Source: Polyodon spathula (lineage: Eukaryota > Chordata > Actinopteri > Acipenseriformes > Polyodontidae). From it: a DNA stretch of 64,000 nucleotides. The stretch covers positions 19,539,912 to 19,603,911 of the forward strand of contig NC_054538.1 of NCBI RefSeq assembly GCF_017654505.1, in the 5' to 3' direction. Shown here one piece after another: positions 25,126-35,976 of this stretch (its first letter is position 1; the number at the start of each line of letters is the position of its first letter). The position numbers were made by a program, and so were the translations under genes. A model generated the notes under the pieces. The model did not search any database. It was not told where the DNA came from and saw only the letters and a program-made list of their open reading frames with translations.

Positions 25126-25720
25126 ATGGATCGCAACACACTGGCAGAGCTGCTGGAGGTGCTGGACAGCAGACGGGATACAGAGGAGAGAAGAAGAGAG
25201 GAGCGCTACACTGTGCTCATTGAAAGGGTAGGGCTGGCACTTTCCACAGCACCAATCCCTACTGGAACACCAGCAATATTGGCACTGAAGGCTCGGCGGT
25301 GAAGATGCCCAGAGGCATACCTGGTTGCGATTGAGTGGCTGGCTACCACCGCGTCTTGGCCGCGGGAGTTCTGGGCAAGACAGCTGGGACCGTGCCTGAT
25401 CGGGGAGGCTCAGGCAGTCTACCAGGCTATGAGCGACTTCAACGCTGCCAACCACGACCTGTTCAAGCTGGCCATTCTCCGCCGCCTAAACATTATGGCA
25501 GAGACCTATTGGATATGGTTCAGGGAGTACCGAAGTTCCCCGGGACACCCCCCAGGGTGGTTGTGGAGAGGTTGTGTGACCACATGGTACACTGGCTGAC
25601 CCCTGAGAAGAAAACCAACCTGCAAATGGGGGAAGCAGTTGTTGTGGAGCAATTCTATATTTGTGGTCGGCACCGATACCCAAGTCTGGATATGACGCAA
25701 CCACCCCGACACCCTTGAAG
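25126..25720 (+). pseudogene. Decayed gag with SCAN-like capsid segment
   Basis: ATG at 25126 opens MDRNTLAELLEVLDSRRDTE, rich in charged residues. After a stop near 25300 comes AIEWLATTASWPREFWARQL, and later LFKLAILRRLNIMAETYW and WFREYR. One frame over follows PRVVVERLCDHMVHWLTPEK and then QMGEAVVVEQFYICG. The order 'YxxxFR...PR....L.....WL.P......Q....VVEQF' is the SCAN-domain pattern. The SCAN domain is thought to derive from gag of Gmr1-like retrotransposons (published work by Emerson and Thomas). At least one frameshift and one stop disrupt it. Confidence 0.7.
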
Positions 25721-26144
25721 ACCCCGTGAAACTGGCTGAGGATTTTGAGGACTCCCTAGTCTCCACCCGGACCGGGATACTGTTGGTTCTTGCCCTTCTG
25801 AGCAGTCGAACCCTTCCTCTCTCTCCTCCACCATCAGCACCGGGACCCAGACCTACAAAACTGCCAGCCCCAATGGGCTGCCTTGCCTCCCCTTTGTGGA
25901 GACCAAGGTTGGCCCCCAACTGGGTTAGAGGTGTTGCCCCTGCCCCATTGCCATACCAGTAATGGGACAGATATTTAACCATTGCCCCCTCTGTCCTCCC
26001 AACTTGTTTTAGGTGCAACCAACCGGGACATCCTGCCAGGTCATGCCCCGCTGCCATGGAGTGTGACGTGGCCGCATGTAATTGAACACCTGAGATAGGC
26101 AAGCATGGGGAAAATGGTCAAGAGGGGCCTTGTATGATTGATGT

Positions 26145-26200
26145 GGTTTTAGGTAATGTGAAAACTCATGCATTAGTGGACACAGGATGTGAGTAGACAG
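26145..26200 (+). pseudogene. Retroviral-type aspartic protease fragment
   Basis: A plus frame reads VVLGNVKTHALVDTGCE. ALVDTGC at 26170-26190 is a Gypsy-type protease active-site motif (DTG). A stop codon follows directly. A possible zinc-knuckle remnant with cysteines lies just upstream (26010-26090). The rest of the protease is missing or decayed. Confidence 0.65.
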
Positions 26201-26294
26201 CACTCAATGCTGAGACGTTTTGTAACCCAAGAGCAAAAACATTAGGCATCACTTCTTCTCTACCTCCTTTTTGCAGTGAGAGGTGCTGCAGACC

Positions 26295-26690
26295 TCGACA
26301 GGGTTCTCCCCCTTCGAGCTCTTGTACGGCTGACAGCCTCACAGCATCCTCGACTGTTGAGAGAGGGGTGGGAGGAGCACAAAGGCTCATCCAAAAACGT
26401 AGTGAAGCATGTGCTCCTACTAAGAGATCGTCTGGATTTGGTTGGTCGTTTGGCCCAAGACAACCTCAAATCAGGCTCAGCACTGACAACAGCAGCATTA
26501 CAACAAAAATGCACTAATTAGAACCTTTCGACCAGGAGACAAAGTAATGCTGCTACTTCCCTCATCAGAATTTAAATTATGTGCTAAATGGCAAGGGCCA
26601 TATAAAGTGATTATATAAGAAAGGTAAATTATGAAATTAGACTGCCCGATCACCGTAATGAACGTGAAATTTATTAAAGCCCTTGCAGGC
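26295..26690 (+). pseudogene. Integrase C-terminal fragment of the Gypsy-like element
   Basis: TGFSPFELLYG (26298-26330) is the highly typical Gypsy integrase motif near the end of the catalytic core. After a frameshift come LLREGWEEHKGSS and VLLLRDRL. RTFRPGDKVMLLLPSS and AKWQGPYKVI follow in other frames; these are the integrase C-terminal module (FxxGDxVLxxxP ... KWxGPYxV). The zinc-binding and catalytic D,D parts are not seen, so there is an internal deletion between protease and integrase. Confidence 0.8.
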
Positions 26691-26756
26691 AAGGAAGGTC
26701 TTATTTATAGCCCCAGGCAATGTAGAGGATGATTTAGACCCCTGTCCAGAGAGTCC

Positions 26757-26870
26757 TAGTATTGGATCCAGATCAGCAACGGGAACTGCGTAAACTTATT
26801 GTGGAGTTCAGCAATGTTTTTTTCTCATGTGCCATCGGGAGAGTAGGGTACCCAGCATCTGAGGCTTCTG
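26757..26870 (+). pseudogene. Reverse transcriptase N-terminal fragment downstream of integrase
   Basis: A plus frame reads DQQRELRKLIVEFSNVFF, the linker pattern (QxxELxxLxxEFxxVFS) that precedes the reverse transcriptase of Ty3/Gypsy elements. Its position after the integrase fits the Gmr1-like order (PR-INT-RT). No palm motif (YxDD) follows; the element seems truncated near 26900. Confidence 0.6.
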
Positions 26871-27061
26871 TAAAGGGGCGCTCATTAAATCCTGTGATTG
26901 GCCGGTCAAGACTCTGCGCTGCCTGGGACCTGAAGTAAAGAGAAAGCATGCAGGTTAGTATGGGACTCGAAGCACTGGAAGCATAAAGCGGCCACGTCCC
27001 AAAGAGAAGAATGGATAGAACAGAGCCTTACTAGGACAGGGGTCCGCTCTGATTCACGGTA

Positions 27062-27085
27062 CCCCCCCCCCCCCCCCCCCCCCCC
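27062..27085. repeat. Poly-C tract
   Basis: A run of 24 C just after the retroelement remnant. Such runs are unstable and prone to sequencing error, so the length is uncertain. Confidence 0.9.
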
Positions 27086-27099
27086 ACACCATTAGAAGG

Positions 27100-28686
27100 A
27101 AGGTAGGTGTATGCCTGGACCTGAGGTCAGGGAAGTGAGAATCACTCGCCCCCCAAAGGATGGACCCCCAGCTCTCCGTGAAACACCTGCACCGTGAAAA
27201 CAATGACAAAGAACAAATGCTGATGCATAACATATACAAAGAAGGACAAACAGAGGTGGTTAGGAATTATTAGTATGTATGACTATGTGTATACCTGCCA
27301 CTCAGTGGAGAGGAAAGAACCCCTTGAGGCTGATTAGGGAAAAACCTCTGGGCATACTATCAATTTTACCTCTGGGCATACTATCAATTTTAGAATGGGC
27401 TGCAACTATATCAGAGGAGGGTGAATGACTGTAAGAATCCACCGCAGGCGGGACCAGCTGACGGAACTTATATACTGAAAGTAGAGGCAGAAGGAGTGCT
27501 GGAACTGAGAGCTGAGGTGGCAGCTGCAGCTGAACGAATGGGGTTCACAAAGGTTGTAAAATAATTCACAATTAGTCTTCTTTAAGATAGAGTTGCTTTG
27601 AAAGCTCTATAGTGGCTGAAAATAAGGTAAACAAGCCTTTTTCTGCATGCCGGGTACCTTATGTAAAGTTATGCGATATGCCATCAGTTTTCACAAATTA
27701 TTGCTGGGGTTCACAGGTAAAACAATGGTAGTGAAGTGATTCACAATTCATCTTCTTTAATGTACAATTGTTTTGAAAGCTCTATAGCAGCTGTAAATAA
27801 GGTAAAAAACAAAGCCTTTTTCCACATGCCGGGTCTGTATGCGCTATGCAGTGCGAATATCAAACTAATGTTGAATATCAAACTAATGTTGAATATCGAA
27901 CGTCAAGCTAGCTTTACCCTAGTCGATGACATTGGAGCTCCTGCAGCCAAATAGAGAAGCTGAATGATGAGAAGGATCACCAGAGCAGGTGGGAAAATAA
28001 TTGATAATATCTTGGCAGCGTTGTGCATAGATGTGACCTGCAGTGAAAGGAGCAAGGCAGCGAAGTTTAGATATCTGCGAAGATGTTTAAGCTGAAGCAC
28101 GATTGTCAGCGTCTGAGTGTTTGCTGCAAGGAAAACACTAGACAGTGGGAGTGCAGGTGATCAGGGCTTAAATAGGGAATTAGAGACTAATTAGAGATCA
28201 CCAGCTATAGGCCCCCCGAACTGTGCTATGCTATATTAACACTAGTGAATATAATAATCTTTTGAATATAATCAGATGTGGATGGAACCTTGTATGATCG
28301 CTGAGTGTTTTCCATGGTTGTAATACCTTGGAGAGCACCTGCATTTTACTTCAATGATTGGGTGAATGAGTGCTGGAGTGATATGGCTGGAATTAAGGCT
28401 TGCTTTTTAAATGCATGATTTTGTGCCTTGCAAAACTGGTTTTGTGCTTGGCGCATAGTTCTTAACATTGCGGGATCTCACCAAATGTCGGCTACTCCCA
28501 TCAAGTTGCACTATGCACACGAATATGGTTCATTTTATGGCTCATTATGGCTCGCGCATAACGACCATAATGCTCATAACTTTCTGTGTGGTCCGCAAAC
28601 TTTTTGAATATCTAGGTTATATAGAAAGAGTAAATCAAAGAAAGATTATAACAGAACAGTATTTAATCGAACCAATTCGACGAGTT
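27100..28686. repeat. Diverged direct repeat pair (about 27562-27670 and 27738-27850) plus 18-bp tandem
   Basis: Both copies share ATTCACAATT, TTTGAAAGCTCTATAG, AATAAGGTAAA and GCATGCCGGGT/ACATGCCGGGT. They look like one repeat of about 115 bp present twice, 175 bp apart. At 27855-27899 an 18-bp unit (GAATATCAAACTAATGTT) occurs two and a half times. No gene is supported in the rest. Confidence 0.6.
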
Positions 28687-28824
28687 CAGAGGTGCTGGAA
28701 CAATTTTTAAAGTGGGGGTGCTGAAAGCCATTGAACAGAACTGTAACCCCTGCATATGATGGAAGCCATGTAAAGCCAGGGGTGCTGCTGCACCCCCCCA
28801 GCACCCCTAGTTTCAGCGGCCCTG
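28687..28824. mobile_element. Short hAT-like MITE
   Basis: The left end CAGAGGTGCTGGAACAAT and the right end GTTTCAGCGGCCCTG are inverted relatives (CAGRGSYGCTGRAAC). The body includes GGGGTGCTGCTGCACCCCCC. Flanks GACGAGTT and ACTGAGTT agree at five of eight positions, a weak 8-bp target duplication. The length is 138 bp, with no coding. Confidence 0.55.
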
Positions 28825-28883
28825 ACTGAGTTTGTCTTTTTCTTCCTAATCAGCATGCTCCTTTTTGTTTTGCTTTTTATTGG

Positions 28884-29160
28884 AGGGATATTGTGGGATT
28901 CACTGATTAAAAAGGATATTATGAGGTTTGCTAACTTAAAGGGATATTGTTGGATTTGCTGATTGAAAGGGATATTGTGCGGTTTGTTGATTCAAAGGGA
29001 TATTGTGGGATTTGTTGATTTAAAGGGATATTGTGTGGTTTGCTGATTTAATGGGATATTGTGGGATTTGTTGATTTAAAGGGATATTGTGGTGTTTGGT
29101 GATTTAAAGAGATATTATGGGGTTTGCTGATTTAAAAAGGTATTGTGGGGTTTGCTGATT
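28884..29160. repeat. 28-bp minisatellite, about 10 copies
   Basis: The unit is close to GGGATATTGTGGGATTTGTT followed by GATTTAAA, repeated with point changes over about 277 bp. The copies are diverged enough to look old. It is not a CRISPR: there are no spacers and the context is eukaryotic. Confidence 0.9.
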
Positions 29161-29996
29161 GCCTAACTTGATTGCTATTGGTAGCTGACATTAATTGAAG
29201 GTTGACATAATTGAACACGTGGAGTTACCTGCTTAACTCATTGTGTGATTGACTTTTTGGTGATGGTTGCATAGACGTTCCTGTCAATCAACTGATCATA
29301 TTGGCAGTTTCCTGCCTGAAACTTTGCATAGCTTTACAGTTTTGAGACCCATAGTCTCTAGTGCAATAGATTGTTGACAAAGGCTTTGCTGACTTATAAT
29401 GTTGTTTTGTTTTTGCTCAATTCTGGACAATCAACAATGTTAAAACGGAGTGGAAGTTTAGGGGTTAATCTAACAGCCTATATTTTTGAGTTTATGCTGC
29501 CTTTGATATTTATTTTAAATAACTGGTTTCCATATTAAACACTCTTTTTTTCGTGTTAACATGTTGTCACAGTGGAAATGTTTTGATGCTGACATAGCTG
29601 AAGAAATGGTGCTGTGATTAAACACAGGTGTCATGAGAATAGGAAGCTTTTTGCTCAGTTACCAGGCATAGAAAATTCTGACTAATGGCTCGATAAGTAC
29701 TCTGGGCTAGTCCACTTGTTCACACAATTTAAAATTAGAATAATTACTGGCAATGTCATGGAAAGTGGAAACATGGACTCAGTCTTTATCCAACGTACAT
29801 TGAATGCTTGTGAAGTCTAATGTCCATTGTCTGTCGTTGCATAGAATCGCTTTGCAGTCATCACAAGGTTTACAAGCTAGATTTTAACACATCAGTGTCT
29901 GGTTAGCTTCATTAATAGTCTTCACCTTAACCTATGTTGACAAGTTATCTAGTGTTGTAAACTAGGCAAGCATGGTAAAGCACAGAAAAGTCTAAG
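29161..29996. other. Intergenic, nothing recognised
   Basis: AT-rich unique DNA with no repeat or exon-like frame that I can support. Confidence 0.5.
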
Positions 29997-30777
29997 GTAG
30001 TACACATTTGCTATAATGAACCTGTTGGGGCCCTAGCCTTTTGTTTGTTATATCAAGGGGTTTGTTAAAGTGAAAGGACAATTAAAATGAATGATAAACT
30101 GTTGGAGTCAGTTAATGAGATGAGATTGTGAATAAAAGTAGAATTACATTTACCTGTTGGTTTCATGTATGCAGTATTCTGCCAGTATTCTGCTTTTATC
30201 CAATTTGTTAAAGAATTAAAACACAGCACAAAAAGCAAAAATCCCACATTGAAGCTAAACTTTCATTTAAAATCAATCTGACATGAATCGTTCCAAACTG
30301 CACCACATCTTAATCCAACATGCAAGGATCACAAACTGAGCTTTTACTCCAAATCAACCAGATATGAAAAGTTTGACGTGAAAAGTTCATCAGGTCCTCA
30401 AGTTTTTCATTGTTTTTTTTTTTTTCTTAATCAATTTTGCTTTGCTGCATGGGTGCTGAAGAAGCCAAAAAACAGAGTGCTTTTTGACAACCTATATTCA
30501 TGACAGAGCTATGCCTGCGTTACTCCTTTTTTCCAACGATCAGTAGAGTTTCCAGCTTTGATGCAACTTAAAATGATTTTCGTTTCGGAGGCAGTTACAC
30601 CATACTCGCTTTTTATTAAAACAGAAGGGTTGACTTCACTGCAAAGGCAGAGCCTACACGCAGACCGGGATGTTGTGTGTGCTTATATGATCTTTTTTTG
30701 TGTTTTTTTTTTTTTTTGGGGGGGGGTCCAGGGGCAAGATTCGTTATAATGAAGGGTGTTATAGTGAGGGTGTACTG
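29997..30777. mobile_element. Possible Tigger/pogo-like non-autonomous DNA transposon
   Basis: The left end GTACACATTTGCTATAATGA and the right end TTCGTTATAATGAAGGGTGT, then TATAGTGAGGGTGTAC, are inverted relatives. Both are flanked by TA. The interior has no transposase. A T run and a G run occur at 30700-30727. Confidence 0.45.
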
Positions 30778-31873
30778 TATTAAAAAATCACAGTAAAACC
30801 AAAGGTCAGTAAAGGGTCACAAAAAGGCAAATTATGTATATGAGATGGGCGTTTATAGTCCAACTGAGAAAAGAGTATTCTGTAATAGAAAACCATTTTT
30901 AAACATAACACTGAAGGTTAGAAGGTATCATACATGAACTGTTTTGGTAAGAGCTGCTTTTCTACGTGCCATTGTTCTGTGGGTGTTTGAGTATTTTGTG
31001 GATTTGCTGTGGCATCCTGTAAGCAGATTTTATGATAAATGTTGATTTGGGGCATTATATCTTAGTCACATGATTTCCTTGTTCAAGAAAGACACCTCTG
31101 TGCCGATATATACTATAATGCCCTAAAAGAAATGATGCTATTGGTATAGTATAGCAACAGTAAGAATGGAAACATTGATGTGGTATAATGTACTGTATGT
31201 GGTAAATGTCCGTAAATCAGTAACTATGTTGTGTGTAATCCGTTCCACTCCTGCCTTTTTATCAATAAAATAATGTATAAAATTATAGAAATTGAGTGCA
31301 TATTTTTCTTGTGATGAGTTTAAGAATTGCTATATTGCACACTTTTCAAAACTAAAACAAAAAAAGCAATAATACCCGAACTGGTCACTATCAGATCTGT
31401 AGAGCGCTGGATAGGTTTGTGTAGACAGGATAATAAACAGCATATTTTCATGAACTCTCCAGCATATGCTGAGCTGCTTTGTGTTTTCAGTTACAGGAAG
31501 CCTGAGCTTGGGGCTCACAGTGAGAAGTGCTCAAGTAAAATGTGCAAACTCTCCATATGACCCTGTGGCAACAGGAAGTTAAGTTTCATTATTCACTCCG
31601 CATCAGTCAGAGCGATTGTTTGTCAATGTTCAATTGACTTACCGGCAGTTCTTATCAGCAGCACTGGCGAAAACAGCAGGTGGCTGTATTACCTGTTTTG
31701 TTTAGATTTTTTTTTCTATAATGTAATAATATTGCATTTATTCTGCACTCGTACAGTGTATATCCATGTAACAGAGCTTGGTGTTTTGTTCATTTTTTTC
31801 TCAGATGCAAGTAGTCTAAAAAATATATTTCTTTTTTTCTTTAATTGATGGCTAGTACATTTATAGGTTTATG
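30778..31873. other. Intergenic, nothing recognised
   Basis: No exon-like frame. The short frames near 31330-31560 have no domain or splice context. Confidence 0.45.
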
Positions 31874-31951
31874 ATATCCCTTATAAACGTTTATCATAGT
31901 AAAAGCATAGCAACATGTAATAAAGTGTAATAAAGTATAGGTAAGTATTGT

Positions 31952-32009
<58 letters not shown>

Positions 32010-32110
32010 TATATATAGGTTTCCATAAAATTTCGTATATATCTATATATTGTGAAAAACTATAGTATGGTAAATGCATTTTACCATGGGAAAAAAATCT
32101 GGTAAAGCAG
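31874..32110. mobile_element. Copy of the 'AAGTTTACCA' MITE family with a (TA)n insert
   Basis: It starts CCCTTATAAACGTTTATCAT and then CATAGTAAAAGCATAGCAAC. It later contains ACTATAGTATGGTAAATGCA and TTTTACCATGGG. The words match 50806-50990 in inverted order. A (TA)n run at 31957-32007 sits in the middle. Confidence 0.55.
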
Positions 32111-34758
32111 CAAAAATACTGAGCAAAAATACAGAGGTAAACTTTTGTAAGTGTGAAATATCATGAGCACTGCCTATACTTAACTGTTCAGATGGTATTG
32201 CTAATAAAACTGTACTAGTACTCTGGCAGATGTTTTGGCTCATAACTGTATTGCACATTACCAGGTAAAAGGTGTACAGCTTTATTACATAATGAGGCCA
32301 ACAATAATACAAGCTTATCTTCATAGTCTATTTTATATTCTGAAGTGGTGGTGGGAATGGATAAAAAACTACTATCAAAATATATGGATCATTTTATGAA
32401 TATAGTACCAATGTTTGTCATGCAGCAGTCAAGTGCTGTATTAGCAGATTAGAAACTCAACTGTATGACTGAACAGGGAAAGGGAGGGTGAGAGGTTGGT
32501 GCTACTGTTAGACTTCAGGTGCCATGGTTCCATCCGCACCATGAAACCAGTCTAAAATCCACTCTGCAACGGGACATTAAGCAAAAATCACTCATTAGGT
32601 AACTACCTCTATCAGAGTGGCTATTCCGGAGCGTTATGTCAAACTTGTGCCGCGAGTCTCATTTCAAATCGCTTTCACCTTCTGGAATCAAGGCAATGTT
32701 CCCAGTGTGCCATCACCAGTTCTAAGATCACACTACCGTGCATGCCAATAATGACCCAGCCGTCTCACAAAATACAGCGCTGCTTATTTCCCTGTTTGCG
32801 TTGCTATTCAATCAAACCCCCAGGTATCGGCAAAAGTCTTACATCAGGTCCACACTTTTGTAATTTGGAAATGCAACTTGTTGTGCCTTTTATTGAGAGC
32901 TGTTGTACAATTGGATTGTGGCTGGATGTGCTGTGTGGTTGCAATCAACTTGGTTGTGCTTGTAGGCACACGTTTTGACAATGTCAAATAATAAAGAATG
33001 ATGGCCCAGCTAGGATCATTTCTGGGGTTTCACTCGCGTGTGGATTCTTAAAATATTTTTTTTCGTATTTAAAGACTCTGGAGATACCAAGATATCTGGC
33101 GAACAAGAGTTCTGTGAAAATAGGCAATAAATATTCCAGCCCAGTCTTCTAATCAGACACAGGTTTCCTGTTAATCTCTGGGAGCATGCATGCTCTGAAT
33201 GTATGCTGTAGGGAGCAGTATTTAAGTTGTGCCACTGGCGGACAAATTCTGAGCAAATTCTGCACTCTTATGCGGTTTAAGTTTCGGATTAGGGTTATTT
33301 GTAAATGGGGTCATGAATGTTCATTTGGCACCGAAACAATCAGTAACATGCTCGTGAGACAGCTTTATCATGCAATTAAAAAGTTTAAAATATTTTATTC
33401 AGGGATACTAAGAAATGTAGTAAGTGGTTTAAATTGTGTAAAACAGTCCTTAAATACCCCAGCCCTAGTAAACCACTCCACTGTCATTAACATAGTCTCT
33501 GATGTTTCACACAGCATAATCCTGCAGCTATGATTGACTTTCAGAGCTGTCTTATCCCTTACCCTAATGACGCAGGGACACCTGTATCACATCTGCTAGG
33601 CTGTGGAACGTCATTGTAAAAGGATGCCTTCTTGATGACATTACAGAACATTTCATCAATAAGGGGGAAAGGGAGAAAAAAAGACTGTTGTTCCCAGTTT
33701 CCACACACACACCCACATTGTTTTTTTGGTTTTTTTTGCATTTTAAATATATCTTCTATTACAAATGATTGATTTATACACTGCAAATGAATATTTCAGG
33801 CTTTAAAATTAAGCTGTTATTTTATTAGGTTTATATGCCAAACAGACCTTATTTTGAAGCTTTTTCAATAAGATTGTTTCTGGTTACCCTGACCAACAAT
33901 AAAAACCAGTAGCAAAGTGTGTGTTTTTATTTCATGTTGTCTTCTGAGGAAAATGTTGTCCAAAATGAATTATGGCAAACTAGACACGCACACATACAAA
34001 TTGTAGACACAAAAATATTTTTCTGTTTTGATAAGCAACCCCTGCACCTGTCAGCTGGCATAACAGCACAGCACATGTAAACTCTTGTCTGTTATTATAC
34101 TGTACAATTAATAAAAAGAAAAACAAAGCTTGAACTTGTAAAAAAACAAATACATGCAAACACACACTTATACACAAGCAAAGAAAAACAGTCCCCCTTG
34201 ATATTGTGACACATTTCCTGCCTGTTCCTTTGCCTCTTACGGTGTGTTGGTCCTATTTATAGTGCAAGAAAAGGAAAACCTCTCCAGTGCAGGCAGGAAA
34301 AACTATGTTGGGAAAGAATAGGAGGAAGTCAGACCACCAGTTAGTCAAACAATCTGGAGCTAATAGAGGCTGAGCAGGAGGGACCAAAGGTAGGGCAAAT
34401 GTGCTAAAGGAATACAGCAATGCTGGACTCCTGAGAAGAAGACTGAGACGTAAGCTAGGATCTTTATTATTTATCCCTGGCAGCGAGACTGGCAGGATGC
34501 TGATACTGTGAAGAACAAGGGATAGATGAGTTCAAACAAGCTACAGGGTGTGTATTTTAATCAAACTGTGTGTTATCCTTCTAAAGGTTTACTATGGCAC
34601 TGTATATTTGCACAGTATGATTACCATGGTATACTGCATACTCTGCTCTTCAAGGGATTTTAACATGCTTTACTGTAGTTCCCAGTAATTCATCTTGTTT
34701 TTCTGTGCTTTTATTACACTTCACTACAGGTTTTCATGCTTTTGCCATGGTGCACCAA
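32111..34758. other. Intergenic; possible regulatory patch at 34200-34470
   Basis: There is no supported gene. At 34253-34262 CTATTTATAG is a perfect MEF2-type site. It is followed by purine-rich AGGAAA/GGAAGT words and, at 34450, a donor-like GTAAGC. This could be a distant promoter or alternative 5' exon of RASGRP3, but that is a guess. Confidence 0.3.
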
Positions 34759-34945
34759 CTTTTATAAGTGTGCAGATAGTGCTTTTATATGTGTGCAGAT
34801 AGTGCTTTTATAAGTGTGCAGATAGTGTTTTTATATGTGTGCAGATAGTGTTTTTATATGTGTGCAGATAGTGTTTTTATATGTGTGCAGATAGTGCTTT
34901 TATATGTGTGCAGATAGTGCTTTTATAAGTGTGCAGATAGTGCTT
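34759..34945. repeat. 23-bp minisatellite, about 8 copies
   Basis: The unit is close to TTTATATGTGTGCAGATAGT plus GCT, with TTTATAAG and GTGTTT variants that suggest recent tandem growth. Copies differ by one or two bases. No gene is involved. Confidence 0.95.
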
Positions 34946-35757
34946 TGGCTGCAGTGATTTGTTTACTCCACACACATTTCAAAGGACTCCATGCTGTAGC
35001 TGATGTATCTGGTGTAAGGAATAGATTGCAGGAGAGACTGGGTGCCAGATTGGTGGTAACCTTTAAAAAATAAAGAAGAAAGTATGGAAATGGAGGAATG
35101 GAATTTCAATTTAAAGCAACATTTCTTATTTATTTTTCAAATAGTGTGGTTTGTTTTTACCTTCACGGTAAAGAATAGTATTGAAAACTCATCTGTGAAA
35201 AACAAACTTTTTTTTAAATGTCATTTTTTGATTTTATAGTAGCTTTAGTCATGAGTAATGCATTTACAACACAACCATCGCAAAGTGAGAGTGATCAGTT
35301 TCATTAATTCACAGGAGAAGTTCAGTTTTGGCACTGGTCACAGTAATGATATTAGTGCTTACCATGAATATTAGAAAACCAGAATACCTTGTGAGCACTG
35401 GAGATATCCAGGTAAAAAAAAAATATTGATGGTGTGTCTGACCACCTTGTTGGGAACCTGATACATAATCATAGCACGACGATCAGATGGTACGTAATGA
35501 TAACACTCCACTTCATGGGTTCAGCTGAAAATGTGCAGTGTTCTTGGTATTTAAATCATACAGTAGTTATTTTTTTTACCTAGAATAGGAATAAAAATAA
35601 TTGCGTCAAACTGAACTTTTTAAATTATTTTGTAAGTAAGTGTGCTTTCTGCTTTGGTGGATTTCTCAGATCTATAAGAGCTAATACAATGCTAATCATC
35701 TTTATTTAAAAAAATAAATAAAAGTATTCCAAACTGGAAACATAAAAGGTGAAGCTT
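34946..35757. other. Intergenic, nothing recognised
   Basis: No exon or repeat that I can support. Sequence at 34575-34745 and here has scattered 'GCTTTTATTACACTTCACTA' words related to the MITE family that follows. Confidence 0.45.
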
Positions 35758-35976
35758 CCCTTATAAAAGTTTACCACAGTATTTTTGCACACTATTTGGC
35801 AGTTTTAGCATGCTTTTTCCATGGTTATACTATACATTTACCATAGCGTACCATATTTATCAATATGCTTTACAGTAGCTCACTATTCTTTACAATGTGT
35901 ACCTATACTTTACCATGCTTTCCTATGCTTTATTACACTTTACTATACATTTAATATGGTTAACTTTTCTAAGGGT
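35758..35976. mobile_element. 'AAGTTTACCA' MITE family, fuller copy
   Basis: It begins CCCTTATAAAAGTTTACCAC and ends TATGGTTAACTTTTCTAAGG, an imperfect inverted copy. The interior is built of short self-similar words (CATGCTTTTTCCATGGTTAT, TACCATGCTTTCCTATGC). There is no coding. The same layout occurs at 50806-50990. Confidence 0.65.

Noticed and set aside
24646..25231. Several open frames over the LTR region.
   Set aside because: They lie within the LTR and its leader, differ between strands and show no family features.
28884..29160. Regular repeats that might suggest a CRISPR-like array.
   Set aside because: This is a plain 28-bp minisatellite without spacers in a vertebrate genome. The 23-bp array at 34759 is the same case.
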